From Anaeramoeba ignava (lineage: Eukaryota > Metamonada > Anaeramoebidae), in assembly GCA_028826165.1 (NCBI GenBank), contig JAPDFW010000091.1, forward strand, positions 124,001 to 188,000: a DNA stretch of 64,000 nt, read 5' to 3'. The notes beneath the pieces were generated by a model. The model did no database searches. It had not been told where the DNA came from and worked only from the letters and a program-made list of their open reading frames with translations. Numbering within the stretch: position 1 is the first letter of the stretch; each line of letters opens with the position of its first letter. Of this stretch, positions 32,236 through 43,615 are shown piece after piece. The position numbers were made by a program, and so were the translations under genes.

Positions 32236-33599
32236 ATGCAAGTAAATATTGAAGAACTTAAATGTCCAATTTGTATGCAAATATTTGAAAATTGTACTCA
32301 AACAAATTGTGGTCATGCTTTTTGTGGTAAAATTATTAATTTTTTTGTTTAAATTTTTTTTTTATTGTTAATAAAAATAATTTTCCTTTTTATTTTCCAA
32401 AATAAAATAAGCTGAATGTATTTTAACATCAATTAATCATAATAAATATTGTCCAATTTGTAGATCTGAAATATTTTCACTTTATCCTTCATATAATTTA
32501 AGAAAAATTGCAGAACAAGCAAAAAATACACATCAAGAATTACATCCAAAAGAAAATTCACAACCACCAGTAAATTAAAATTAAAATTATAATAATAATT
32601 AAAATTAAAATTAAAATTAAAATTAAAATTATAATTAAAATTAAAATTATAATTATAATTATTATAGAAATTTTGGGATGAGAAAATTAAAGAATTTAAT
32701 CAAAAGAATCATCGACCAAATTTAGGACTTGCAGGAATTGTAAATTTGAATTTAATTGAATAATAAATATTTTATAAAAAAAAGTGGAATAAAAATATTA
32801 AATATTGAATTGAATTAAATATTGAATATCAAATATTGATTTGAATATTGAATTGAATTAAATATTGAATTGAATTGAATATTATTGAATATTGAATTGA
32901 ATTGAATTGAATATTGAATATTGAATATTGAATATTGAATATTGAATTGAATATTGAATATTGAATATTGAATATTGAATTAAATATTAAATAATAAATC
33001 TTTTATAAAAAAAAGTGGAATAAAAATATTGAATTAAATATTTAATTGAATATTGAATTGAATTGAATATTGAATATTGAATATTGAATTAAATATTGAA
33101 TATTGAATATTGAATATTAAATTGAATATTGAATATTGAATTGAATTAAATATTGAATATTGAATATTGAATTGAATATTGAATTGAATATTGAATTGAA
33201 TTGAAAATATTTAATTGAATATTAATTGAATTGAATTTATTTGGATTTAATTGAATTTTTATAAAAAAATAATAGAGATATGATTATAATATTCTAACAA
33301 GAGTAATGACTCAAAGATGTAATTCATATTCATTTGCAGCTTGGTTTGTTTTTTTATTAGTTCTTGCTTATTTAGTTTGGCCTTATGATTTAATTCCAAA
33401 TACTGAAGGATTATTTGGATTTCTTGATGATTTTTTGATTCTTATTTGGGGTATTTGGGCTCTTCATAAAATTGTTAGTTATTTTGAAGAATCTCAAAGA
33501 AATAGACCAAATAGAGTAAATGAAATTAGACAAAGAATGAGGGAATTAAGAGAAAGAAATCAAAATAATCAAAATGATCGAAATAATCAAAATAATTGA
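32236..33599 (+). CDS. RNF170-like RING E3 ligase, 4 exons
   Basis: Exons are 32236-32326, 32412-32569, 32668-32739 and 33276-33599 (214 aa; phases 1, 0, 0). Residues about 10-47 form a C3HC4 RING (CPICMQIF, NCGHAFC-AEC, CPICRSE). The splice at 32326/32412 rebuilds the FCAEC core. Residues about 85-115 are NHRPNLGLAG then RYDYN. Two membrane segments follow, and the hallmark DUF1232 motif (PYDLIPNTEGLFGFLDDF) matches vertebrate RNF170. RNF170 is an ER-membrane ligase; in animals it targets activated IP3 receptors, and no such substrate can be asserted here. The tail is ERNQNNQNDRNNQNN. Confidence 0.9.
32740..33275 (+). repeat. RNF170-like intron 3: TTGAATA repeats
   Basis: 536-bp intron of TTGAATA / TTGAATTGAATA units, with a GTGGAATAAAAATATT unit seen twice (about 32784 and 33015). 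That unit resembles the GTGGAATAAAAA part of the 52-bp satellite at 27420-28545. Confidence 0.88.
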
Positions 33600-33821
33600 A
33601 TCAAAGTCAATTCAAAAAAGAAATAATCAAATTTATTTAATCAAAATAATCAAAATGATCGAAACAATCAAAATAATTGAATCAAAGTCAATTAAAAAAA
33701 GAAATAATCAAAATAATTGAATCAAAGTCAATAAAAAAAAAAACAAAAATGATTTAAAAAAAAAATTTAAATAAAATTTGTTCCATTTTTATCTTTAAAT
33801 TTCTTTTTAAAATAAAATAAA

Positions 33822-35184
33822 ATGTCAAATGAAATTGAATTATCAGATTTTGAAAAAGAAAATCAAAATCAAAATAAAAAAGAAAAAAAATCCATTTCGA
33901 GAATAAAATCATTTTCTAAAAAATTCAAAGGAAATTTTGGATTTTTAAACAAAAATGAACAAAAACAACACGATATTCTTTGGAAAGCAGTTTCATTTTA
34001 TAAACAAAAACCACGAAAATTAATGCCATATTCAAAAACAATATTAAAATTTGCAGATGATTCACAAATACATTATTCAATCGACACAAATTCATGGTTG
34101 TATCCAAATCAAGGATTGCAAAATATTGATTTAGAAAAAGTGGAACAAAATGAAAATTTTCAAAATATAGCCAATAAAGAAGAAGAAGACGAAAGCATTG
34201 AAGAAAAAGAATATCTAGAAATGATGGGAACTCATTTTCCTTATTTTACTTGGATTGTTTCCTTGGCTGATCTAGTTGTATTGATTGCAGGAATTTTGAA
34301 ATATGGATTAGCATCTCCGAAACAAAATATCTGGATCGGACCACCTTTTCAAGCTCTTATCGACATGGGAGCAAAAGACGGAGAATTAATGAAGCAGGGT
34401 CAATGGTATCGATTTTTTGTTCCAATGTTTCTTCATGCTGGATTTGTCCATTTGCTATCTAATTTACTTTTTCAACTTACTACTGCTAGACTTATTGAGA
34501 AAATGATTGGCACTATTCGTTTTGCAATTATCTATCTTCTTAGTGGCGTTGGCTCTGTTCTTATGTCTGTTCTTTTTCTTCCCGAACTTGCAGGTGTTGG
34601 AGCAAGTGGTTCTCTTTTTGGAATTCTTGGAGTTCTTCTTTGCGAACTTGCCCAAAATTGGAATGATGTTTATCGTCCTAAAACTTCTTTATTCCTCATT
34701 TTATTAACTATTCTTCTTTCTTTGGGTGTAGGTTTATTGCCTTCTATTGATAATTTTGCTCATCTTGGAGGTTTGATAACTGGAAGTTTGGCTGGAGTTG
34801 TTCTTTTACCTTATTTGAATTTCGGAACTACAAGAAAAATTTTAGTTGTAATCTGTTTTCCTCTTCTTTTATTTCTTTTTGTGATTGGTTTTATTCTTTT
34901 TTATCATAATGTTGATGTTAATGTAAATCAAATCAAAAATAATCAAATTTAAAAAATAATCAAATTTATTCAAAAAAAAAAAACAAAAAATCAAATCAAA
35001 ATTAAAATTAAAATTCTTTTTAGGGTTGGTGTAGATTTTGTAAATATTGTAATTGTCTTCCTTTAAATAATGGTGTAAGTTTTTCTTTTTCTTTTTCTTT
35101 TTCTTAAAATGATTTTAAATTTAAAATTTTTTCCTTTTTTTAAAAAAAAAATTTTAAAAGTGTAAATCAATTGGTCAAGATTAG
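33822..35184 (+). CDS. Rhomboid intramembrane serine protease, 3 exons
   Basis: Exons are 33822-34922, 35024-35074 and 35161-35184 (391 aa; both phases 0; donor 2 is GTAAGT). Residues 1-135 are a polar cytosolic leader. The rhomboid fold starts near 140 with WYRFFVPMFLHAGFVHLLSN (193-214), holding the WYR loop and the oxyanion His/Asn. The catalytic pair is present: GASGS (Ser262) and FAHLGG (His314). It should be an active membrane protease. Splicing replaces the unspliced IKNNQI end by VDVNGWCRFCKYCNCLP, the Cys-rich tail seen in plant and protist secretory-pathway rhomboids. That match is what supports exons 2 and 3. It is convergent with the kinase gene (164-bp gap). Confidence 0.92.
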
Positions 35185-35348
35185 AATTTGATTTAGAATT
35201 TGATTTAAGTAATCCAACAAGAAATTCATTTTTAGATAATTTTTGTTTATAATATTCGTTTTTGATATAAAAAGAAAGATAAAAGAAAGAAACAAAAAAA
35301 AACAAAAATTTGAGAACAAAATATTTTTGAAACACAATTTTCTTTCTT

Positions 35349-37202
35349 TCAAATCATATCATCAACGAATGGGTTAAATTCAAAATTATGGAAAAATTTT
35401 TGATCTTTTTTGCTTATAATAGAAAGAAGTATAAGTTCTTCAAGTTGATTTTTATGATCTGAAAAAATATGTTTTGGCTAAATTATTATTATAATATTTA
35501 AGAAAAAGAAAGTAATGATTAGAATATAAATTTGTTTTTGTTTTTAAAATATAGAATTTAAATATTAAGAAATTTTGCAAAAACTTACACCAGGAACTAA
35601 AACAGGATTTGTTTCTTTTTTTGCAACTTTATTCCAATTTATATTTTCGAAAAATGGATGATTTTTAATTTCATCAATTCCATTATAACCTAATCTATTT
35701 TCTGGTTTTTTTTGTAATAACTAAAATTAAACAAAAAAGAAGAGATTAGTTTTAAAATTAAAATCAAAATTAAAATCAAAACTAAAACTAAAACTAACCC
35801 CAGTTAATAAAGATTTTAGTTGGTCCGAAATTTGTGGTTTAAATTCAAGTTCTTCATTTAAAATATTATCAATAGTTTGTTGTTGTGTTTCAGCATAATG
35901 GGGAGGCTAATTAATTTATAAATTAAAAATTAATATTTTTATAAATTTAAAACATCAAAAAAATAATTTACTCTTCCATGAACCATTTCATATAAAATTG
36001 CACCTAAACTCCATAAATCAACAGCAAATCCTGGTTTTCCTAATTTTAAAGCTTCTGGAGCTATTTATATATATACATAAATAAATTTATTTTCAAAAGT
36101 AAGTTATTTAAAAAAAATTATTTTTATTCCAAAAAAAAAATTTACCCATATATTGATAAGAACCAAAAACTGGAATATCTCCATTTAATCCAATTTTTTC
36201 AATTGAGATTGATGATCCAAAATCGATTAAACAAATGTGGCCAGTTGGATCTATTAAAATATTTTCTGGTTTTAGATCACTATTTTTAATTTTTAATTTG
36301 GAATTTTAATTTAATTTAAATTTAATTTTAAATTTTAATTTAATATTTAATTTAATTTTTTAATTTAATTTAATTGATTTTTAATTTAAATTTAATTTAA
36401 TTTTTAATTGTGATTTTTTAATTAAATTTAATTTAATTTTAATTTAATTTTAATTTAATTTTGTAATTTAATTTTTAATTGTGATTTTTTAATTAGATTT
36501 AAATTGATTTTTAATTTGGAATTTTAATTTAATTTTGTAATTTAATTTTAAATTGATATTGACTATTCCAATCATTTAAGAATTTTGACTTGTAAATTGA
36601 TTATTTCAAATAAAAAAAACCAAAAAGAAGAATAAGAAAAAAAAATAATTTTAAAAATGACTCATAAAAATGAAAAGAAAAATGAGTAATTAAAAATTTT
36701 TGAAATGAGAAAATTAAAAGGAATTATAATAATCATAAATAGAAAAATAAATAGAAAAATAAATAAAAAATAAATAAAATTAAATTTACCCATGAATAAA
36801 ACCTTTATTATGAATATCTTGTAAAGCTAAAATCAATTCAGCAGCATAAAACTGAGTAATATTTTCAGGGAAAGTTGTAAAATTAATTAAATGATCGAAG
36901 AGATCATTCCCATTAATCCAATCTAAGACAAAATATAAATTATCTTCATCTTGAAAACAGTGTTTCATTTTTATAACAAAAGGGCTTGAAATTAAAGAAA
37001 GTGCATTTCTTTCTTGAAAAGCATGTTCAACCATTTTATTTTCTAAAAGCTTGCTTTTTGGGATCATTTTAATTGCATATTTTTGTTTAGTACTTTTTTG
37101 AGTTGCTACATATATTCTTCCATATTTTCCTTCGCCTATAAGGAAATGTATTTCAAAACTATTTAAATTTAATCTTTTTCTTTTAGAACTGCATAGTCCC
37201 AT
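35349..37202 (-). CDS. AGC-type Ser/Thr kinase, lipid-anchored N-terminus, 6 exons
   Basis: Exons on minus: 37202-36790, 36279-36146, 36060-35972, 35906-35799, 35720-35589 and 35477-35349 (334 aa; phases 2, 1, 0, 0, 0). The N-terminus MGLCSSKRK suits N-myristoylation at Gly2 and palmitoylation at Cys4. Gly-loop GEGKYGRIYV is at 23-32, Lys45 in YAIK, the helix-C Glu in FQERN, DFG at 157-159, and APEALKLGK then DLWSLGAIL in the C-lobe. The catalytic loop reads HGDLKPEN, so the usual HRD arginine is Gly138. The C-terminal extension resembles an AGC tail (NPVLVPG, then FEFNPFVDDM). The HGD codon comes from a splice (GG+T). AGC family placement is likely; the subfamily is not decidable. Confidence 0.9.
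36280..36789 (-). repeat. Kinase intron 1, AATTAAATT-rich
   Basis: 510-bp intron, donor GTAAAT, acceptor AAATAG. About 60 percent is imperfect AATTAAATTAAA on the sense strand. No coding signal is seen. Confidence 0.8.
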
Positions 37203-38254
37203 TGGATTATATTTAAAAATTAATTAAATCCAAAAAAAAAAAATTTTTTTATTTCAAAAAAAAAAAAAATAAAGAAAATTTAAAATAATAATAATAAAAA
37301 AATGAAAATAAAAAAATTAAAAAAAAATGATAAACGATCGGTTGATCTTTTTTATTTAAAATTTGTTTTTTTTTTTTATTTTTATTTTATTTATTTTTAT
37401 TTAAATTTTCAATTAAAAAAAATTTTTTTTTTCTTTTTTTTATTTTTATTTTTAATTTTAAAAATCAATTTAAATTTTCTTTTTATTCTTTTTTAGGTGG
37501 AATTGATCTTAAATTCCAATTTATTTTCTTTATTAAAATTTTAATTAGTTTTTTTCCTTTTTTTTTTATTACTCATTATTTTTTTTCATTATTCATAATT
37601 TTTATTTTAACTTATATTTCCACTTATTTTAAACAATTTTTTGTTTTGATCTTATTTTAAAAAATTATTTGGATTTTGATCTTATTGAGTAAATTGATAA
37701 TTCTAATTTAAAAATTAATTAAAAAAATTTTTTTACACTTTTATTCCGATAAAAGGAAAACTTACAAATCCCCCCAATTTCCAATTTAAAACTTTAATTT
37801 CTCTTTAAATTTCTTTTTAAATTTCTTTTTAAATTTCTTTTTAAATTTCTTTTTCGATTTTTTATTTTTAAAAAGAGGGATAAATTTTTTAATTAAAATT
37901 TTTTTATTTTAATTTTTCTAAAGAGATCATAAACAGATCAAATTTGAAGTCTTTTTATTCAAACAAAATTTCAATAATTTATTTTAAAACTTTAATCAAA
38001 TTCAATTTTAATTTGATCATTGATAATTTTTGTTTGATCAAATTACAATATAAATAAAAATAATTTTGGATTAAAAATAATTGTGGATTAAAAAGAATTT
38101 AAATTGAATAATTGAAAATTTTAATTGGATTTTAATTGGATTTTAATTGGATTTTTTAAAAGGATTTTAATTGGATTTTAAAAGGATTTTAATTGGATTT
38201 GATTTTGATAAGAAAAAAAATTTTTTTTATTTTGTGGAAAATTAAAATTCATTT
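37203..38254. other. Intergenic region; possible small two-TM protein fragment
   Basis: This 1-kb gap between divergently placed minus genes is T-rich. A plus-strand stretch at about 37498-37660 after TTTTTAG reads as two hydrophobic helices (FIKILISFFPFFFITHYFF, LFIIFILTYISTYF) and ends in TAA. A basic ATG exon lies at 37302. No donor gives matching phase, so a gene cannot be built. Composition alone (TTT/ATT) would also make hydrophobic residues. The rest (AATTGGATTTT runs at 38110-38200) shows nothing. Confidence 0.3.
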
Positions 38255-40960
38255 TTAGAAAAATTGAGTAATATTTGGATCTGTTGTTAATTCATGAATT
38301 TTTTGAAGTTTTGAAATTGCTAAATCAAATCCTAATTTGGTTTTTTCTGATTTTTCAAGATTCTTTTGTAAATGTGATTCTAATTGATTATATTTCTCTT
38401 TGTTTTGTTGTTTTTCTTTTTCTAATCTTTCAACCAATTTTGCAATTTGAGTGTGATTTGATTTATTGCATTCTTCAAAAATTGATTTGATTCTATTGAG
38501 TTTATCAATAACTTTTTTTTCTAATTTTGGATTTTCATTAGCTCTAATAATAGATTTAATTGTATCAATTTGATCATCTAATTCCAATTCAAATTCATCA
38601 TTAGAAAGAAAAAAAACATTAGGAATTGATTGAGATTTTGTTGTTGTTGTTGTTGTTTTTGTTTCTTGTTTTGAGTCAAGATCTGAAAATTCAGTTGTTG
38701 ATTTTGATTCATCAATAACCGAATCTTTATCTTTTTGAGAACTTTTATCCTTTTGAGAACTTTCAGATTCATTCTTGCCAACAAATTGTGGATTAACCAA
38801 ATAAAGTGTTTGATCCAAAGGTGCTTCTTGGACTTTATTTTCTAATGGATTTGGGATTGGTCTGGAAATACATTGAACACAAGATTTTCCTTTTAATATA
38901 ATCAAAGTAAGATATGAATGAACCCAAACATCTCGATTTTGTGTATCTTTATGCAACCAATAAAGATCATGAGTACCTGTTGAGCTTCTATTTATTTTTG
39001 AATTTAATTTAATATTCAATTCAATATTCAATTCAATATTCAATTCAATATTCAATTCAATATTCAATTCAATTTTCAATTCAATATTCAATTCAATATT
39101 CAATATTCAATATTCAATATTTAATTCAATATTCAATATTCAATTCAATATTTAATATTCAATATTCAATATTCAATATTTAATTCAATACAATTCAATA
39201 CAATTCAATTCAATATTTAATTCAATATTCAATATTCAATATTCAATTCAATATTCAATTCAATTCAATATTCAATATTCAATATTCAATTCAATATTCA
39301 ATTCAATTCAATATTCAATTCAATTCAATATTCAATATTCAAATTCAAATCTAATATTTAATTCAATATTCAATATTCAATTCATTATTTTAATATTTAA
39401 TTCAATTCAATATTCAATATTCAATATTCGATTCAATATTCAATATTTATTCCAATATTTTTCGTATTTTACCATTCAATATTCAATATTTAATATTTAT
39501 TATTCAATATTTAATATTCAATATTTTATTCAATTCAATATTTATTTAATATTTAATTCCAATTTCAATATTTAAATTCATTCAATATTCATTCAATATT
39601 CAATATTTTCAATATTCAATATTTCAATATCAAATATTCAATATTCAATTCAATATTCAATATTCAATATTCAATTCAATATTTAATAATATTCAATATT
39701 CCAATATTTACCCAATATTCAATTCCAATATTCAATATTCAATATTCATTCAATTCATTCAATTTCAATATTCAATATTCAATATTTCAATATATTCAAA
39801 TTTCAATATTCAATATTCATATATTCAATATTATTCAATATTCAATATTTATTTAATTCAATATTCAATATTCAATTCAATATTCAATTCAATATTCAAT
39901 ATTCAATTCAATATTCAATATTCAATATTCAATATTTTCAAATTCAATATTCATTCAATATTCAATATTCAATATTCAATATTTATTCAATATTCAATTC
40001 AATATTCAATATTCAATATTCAATATTCAATATTCAATATTCAATATTCAATATTCAATTCAATATTCAATATTCAATTTATTTAATTTCAATTTATTCA
40101 ATTCAATATTTTCAATTCAATTATTATTTAATTCAATATTTATTATTCAATATTTAATATTCAATATTCAATATTCAATATTCAATATTCAATTCAATAT
40201 TCAATATTCAATATTCAATATTCAATTCAATTTAATATTTAATATTCAATATTCAATATTCAATATTTAATTCAATTCAATATTTAATTCAATATTTAAT
40301 ATTCAATTCAATATTTAATTCAATATTTAATATTCAATTTAATATTCAACTCAATATTCAATATTCAATATTTAATTCAATATTTAATCCAATTTATATT
40401 CAATCCAATTTAATTAAAAAATTAATTGAAAAAAATTTTTTGATCAAATTAATTAAATTAAAAATAAGAATCAAAATCAAAATAAAAATTAAAATTAAAT
40501 AATGAAAATGAAATTAAATGATTAAATTAATTTAAATTAAAACAGAATAAAAATGTAAATATATGAGTGTAATTAAAAAATAATATGATCTCTTTTAAAA
40601 GAAAAAAAATTTTTTTTCTTTCTTTTTTTCTTTTTGTTTCTTTTTTTTTTTAATTTAATTTAATTTAATTTAATTTAATTTAATTTACTTTAAAACTTTG
40701 CCAATTTCTTGTTCAGCTGCTTCTCTGCTATTTTTATTGAACTGAGGTTGAAAAGAAGGAGAGAAGTTAGGATCCATTTGTTTATTAAGTAAATCATTTC
40801 TACTTCTTAATCCTAATAATTTTGCATAGAGATCGTTTGTTTCAATACAAAAATCACTTGCATCAACGACAACAATTGGTTCTTTTGCTTCTCTAACTGT
40901 TTTTAAGTAACTTTTAACTTTACTCTTTTTAATAATTTTTGCTGATTTTGAATTTCCCAT
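38255..40960 (-). CDS. PAS/coiled-coil protein, family member 1
   Basis: Exon 1 is 40960-40689 and exon 2 is 38987-38255 (334 aa; phase-2 join). The N-terminus MGNSKSAKIIKK suits N-myristoylation. Residues about 18-65 are PAS-like (REAKEPIVVVDASDFCIETN, AKLLGLRSR). Residues about 93-130 (DLYWLHKDTQNRDVWVHSYL, then CVQCISRPI) look like the second half of a PAS fold. A linker rich in K, S, D and T follows, then a C-terminal coiled coil (NPKLEKKVIDKLNRIKSIFE) ending TTDPNITQFF. It is probably a membrane-associated sensor or scaffold; the ligand is unknown. The intron is 1.7 kb of repeat. One of five paralogues between 38 and 54.5 kb. Confidence 0.82.
38988..40688 (-). repeat. PAS-1 intron: TTGAATA / GAATATTGAATTG array
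   Basis: 1701-bp intron made almost wholly of TTGAATA and TTGAATTGAATA units on the sense strand. This is the same unit and sense orientation as RNF170-like intron 3. A (TTAAA)n run marks its 5' end. Confidence 0.92.
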
Positions 40961-41317
40961 TGTTTAATAATCTGCTTTAATTAAATTGAAAGGAGAAAAA
41001 AAATAAATTCTTAGATCACAAAAAAAAATTTAAAAAAAAAAAAAACCAAAAAAAAATAAAAATTAAAATTTAAATAAAACCAAACTAAAAAAAACAGCTA
41101 AGATTATACAATTATTTTCTTTGTTCAAAATTCATTAAAATCAAAATTAAAAATCAAAATCAAAATTAAAATCAAAATTAAAATCAAAATCAAAATTAAA
41201 ATTAAAATTAAAATTAAAATTAAAATTAAAATTAAAATTAAAATTAAAATAAAAATAAAAATTAAAATAAAAAGCAAAAAAAGCAAAATCATTTTTTCAT
41301 TTTTTTGCTTTTCAAAA
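40961..41317. other. Divergent intergenic region, PAS-1 / RCC1-BTB-1
   Basis: 357 bp with A-runs and an (AAAATT)n block at 41137-41270 just before the RCC1-BTB start. The sequence AAGCAAAAAAAGCAAAAT at about 41272-41290 is repeated before the second RCC1-BTB copy (about 43570-43587). It is therefore part of the duplicated unit and may be promoter sequence. Confidence 0.5.
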
Positions 41318-43092
41318 ATGAATGATTGTTTATTTTTTGGAAGAAATGACGAACCAAAGTTTATCAAAAATGAATCAGATACAATAACAAAACCAATTCA
41401 ATTTAAATTTGAAAATGAAAAAGAAAATGAAAATGAAAATGAAAAACAAATTAAACAAATTTCATTGGGTGCTTTTGGAACAATTTTCCTTTTTAAAAAC
41501 GGAAAAGCAATAGAATATTTAAATGAAAGATGAATTAAATCAAAATCCTCAAAAAATCCAAATTGAAGAAAATATTCAAAAAGTAACTGTTGGTTATGCA
41601 AATGAAGCAATTTTAACAAAAGAAGGAAATGTATTTGCCAAAGGAAGAAATATTAATCCAAAAAATCCAAATGAATTTATCAATATTTCATCATTAATTG
41701 AAGATACAAATGATAGAATAATTCAAGATATTGTTTCTGGATACAAGTCAATTTACTTATTAACTTCAAATCAAAATGCTTATGGAATTGGTTCAAATAA
41801 ATATGGTCAACTTGGTTTTGATTATAAAACACTTGAAGAAACAGAAAAACCAATTTTAATGATGAAAAATGTTTCTAAAATATTTTCAGGAAATTCTTCA
41901 AGACATGTTTTTCTTTTGAATTCAAATCAAGAATTATTTGGATGTGGTGATAATAAATATGGTCAACTTGGATTAGGAGAATCAAGAAAAAAAGAAGAAA
42001 CAATCCAAAAATTAACCAAAATACAAAGTATTCCAAAAGGCAAAATAATTGATACTAAGTCTGGATCTTGTCATTCAATAATGTTTATTGAAAAAGAAGA
42101 TGAAAATCCAAAAAGAAAACTTTATTCAACTGGAGATTATCAATTAAATGGACTTGGCAAAAATAAAGATACTTATGAATTTACTGAAATTGAATCATCT
42201 TTATTTGAAAATGATAATATTCTTGAATTTTCTGTTGATGATGAACATACTTTGATTTTAGTTTCCAATTCAAAATTAATTGTATTTGGAAATAATGAAT
42301 ATGGTGAATTAGGAACTGGAGATACAAATGAACAATCAATTCCAATTCAAATTGAACTTCCTAAATTAAGATTTAATAAAGAAATTTCCAATTATCATAT
42401 TTCTTGTGGAGTTTATCAATCATTTCTTTATTATTCTCCTTCTTTTTCCAATCTTGAAGAAGATTTGATAAAATTATTTAGAAGAAAAGAATTTTGCAAT
42501 ATTTCATTTAAAACAGAAAATGGAGAAATAATTTGAAGCTCATAAATTAATATTGAAATATAGATTAAATCAAAATCAAAATCAAATTGAAAAACTTCAA
42601 GAAATTATTTCAAAAAAATCAATTAAAGAATCAAATCAAATATTTGAAATGATTTATTCAAACCGAATAATAAATCCAATATTATATTTTGAAATTAAAG
42701 AAATTATAAATTTAAATGAAAAAATTGAAGAAACAATTAAAAGAATTTATTTAAATAAAAATGAAAATATAAAAGATTTTATAATTGAAAGAAAAGAAAA
42801 ACAATATAAATTTCCTAAATTAATATTAATAATGAGAAGTGAATTATATCGAGGAATGTTTTTATCTGTAACTGAAGATACTTCTAATAAAGTTACAGAT
42901 TATAGTGAATTAAGTGAAGAATCATTTCAAATATTTGAATATTGGATTTATTCAAATCAAATCAAAGATGAAATTGAAATTACACAAGAAATCATTAATG
43001 AAATTAAAAAAGGAATTGATTATTTTCAATTAAATCAAACATATCCAAATTTATTTGATTTATTAATTAACAAATTTAATAATCAAAATTAA
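41318..43092 (+). CDS. RCC1-BTB protein, copy 1 (two frameshifts)
   Basis: Three frames join into a 590-aa protein once one base is removed from the A3 at about 41526-41528 and one from the T3 at 42532-42534. Residues about 1-390 are RCC1-type blades (AYGIGSNKYGQLGFD, LFGCGDNKYGQLGLG, VFGNNEYGELGTGD). After FSNLEEDLIKLF comes a BTB start (FCNISFKTENGEII, restored as EAHKLILKYR), then a long insert and a second BTB-like half (FPKLILIMRSELYRGMF). RCC1-BTB proteins are often adaptors; true RanGEF activity is not implied. Copy 2 lies 0.5 kb downstream. The breaks are homopolymer +1 events, so real decay and assembly error are both possible. Confidence 0.8.
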
Positions 43093-43615
43093 AATTAAAA
43101 TCAAAAATTAAAATCAAAAATTAAAATTAAAATTAAAATTAAAATTAAAATTAAAATCAAAATTAAAAATTAAAATTAAAATCAAAATCAAAATTAAAAT
43201 CAAAATCAAAATTAAAATCAAAATTAAAATTAAAATTTAAATAAAAATTAAAATCAAAATCAAAATTAAAATTCATTTTAAAATTAAAAATAAAAATCAA
43301 AATTAAAATGAAAATTAAAATCAAAATTAAAATTAAAATTAAAATTAAAATTAAAATTAAAATCAAAATTAAAATTAAAATCAAAATTAAAATTAAAATT
43401 AAAATTAAAATTAAAATTAAAATTAAAATTAAAATTAAAAATTAAAATTAAAATTAAAATTAAAATCAAAATTAAAATTAAAATTAAAATTCAAATCAAA
43501 ATTAAAAATTAAAATTAAAATTAAAATTAAAATTAAAATTAAAATTTAAATTAAAATTAAAAAAATAAAAAGCAAAAAAAGCAAAATTATTTTTTTCATT
43601 TTTTTCTTTTCAAAA
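43093..43615. repeat. (AAAATT)n/(AAAATC)n spacer between RCC1-BTB copies
   Basis: About 470 bp of AAAATT and AAAATC hexamers, then the shared AAGCAAAAAAAGCAAAAT leader before copy 2. No gene is seen. Confidence 0.85.

Noticed and set aside
31945-32316. 123-aa lysine/arginine-rich minus ORF
   Set aside because: Reverse of the 3' flank of CCDC22 and the first exon of the RNF170-like gene; a simple repeat gives KRKSKRK.
35063-35352. Two hydrophobic minus ORFs
   Set aside because: They overlap rhomboid exons 2 and 3 and the kinase stop; no start context, no family, and the AT-rich gap explains the Phe/Leu/Lys content.
37302-37660. Two-exon small membrane protein (VMA21-like)
   Set aside because: No donor gives the phase needed for the hydrophobic exon and no family motif is visible; listed only as a possible fragment.
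43163-43469. F-N / L-I repeat ORFs between the RCC1-BTB copies
   Set aside because: Hexamer spacer DNA; composition artefact.
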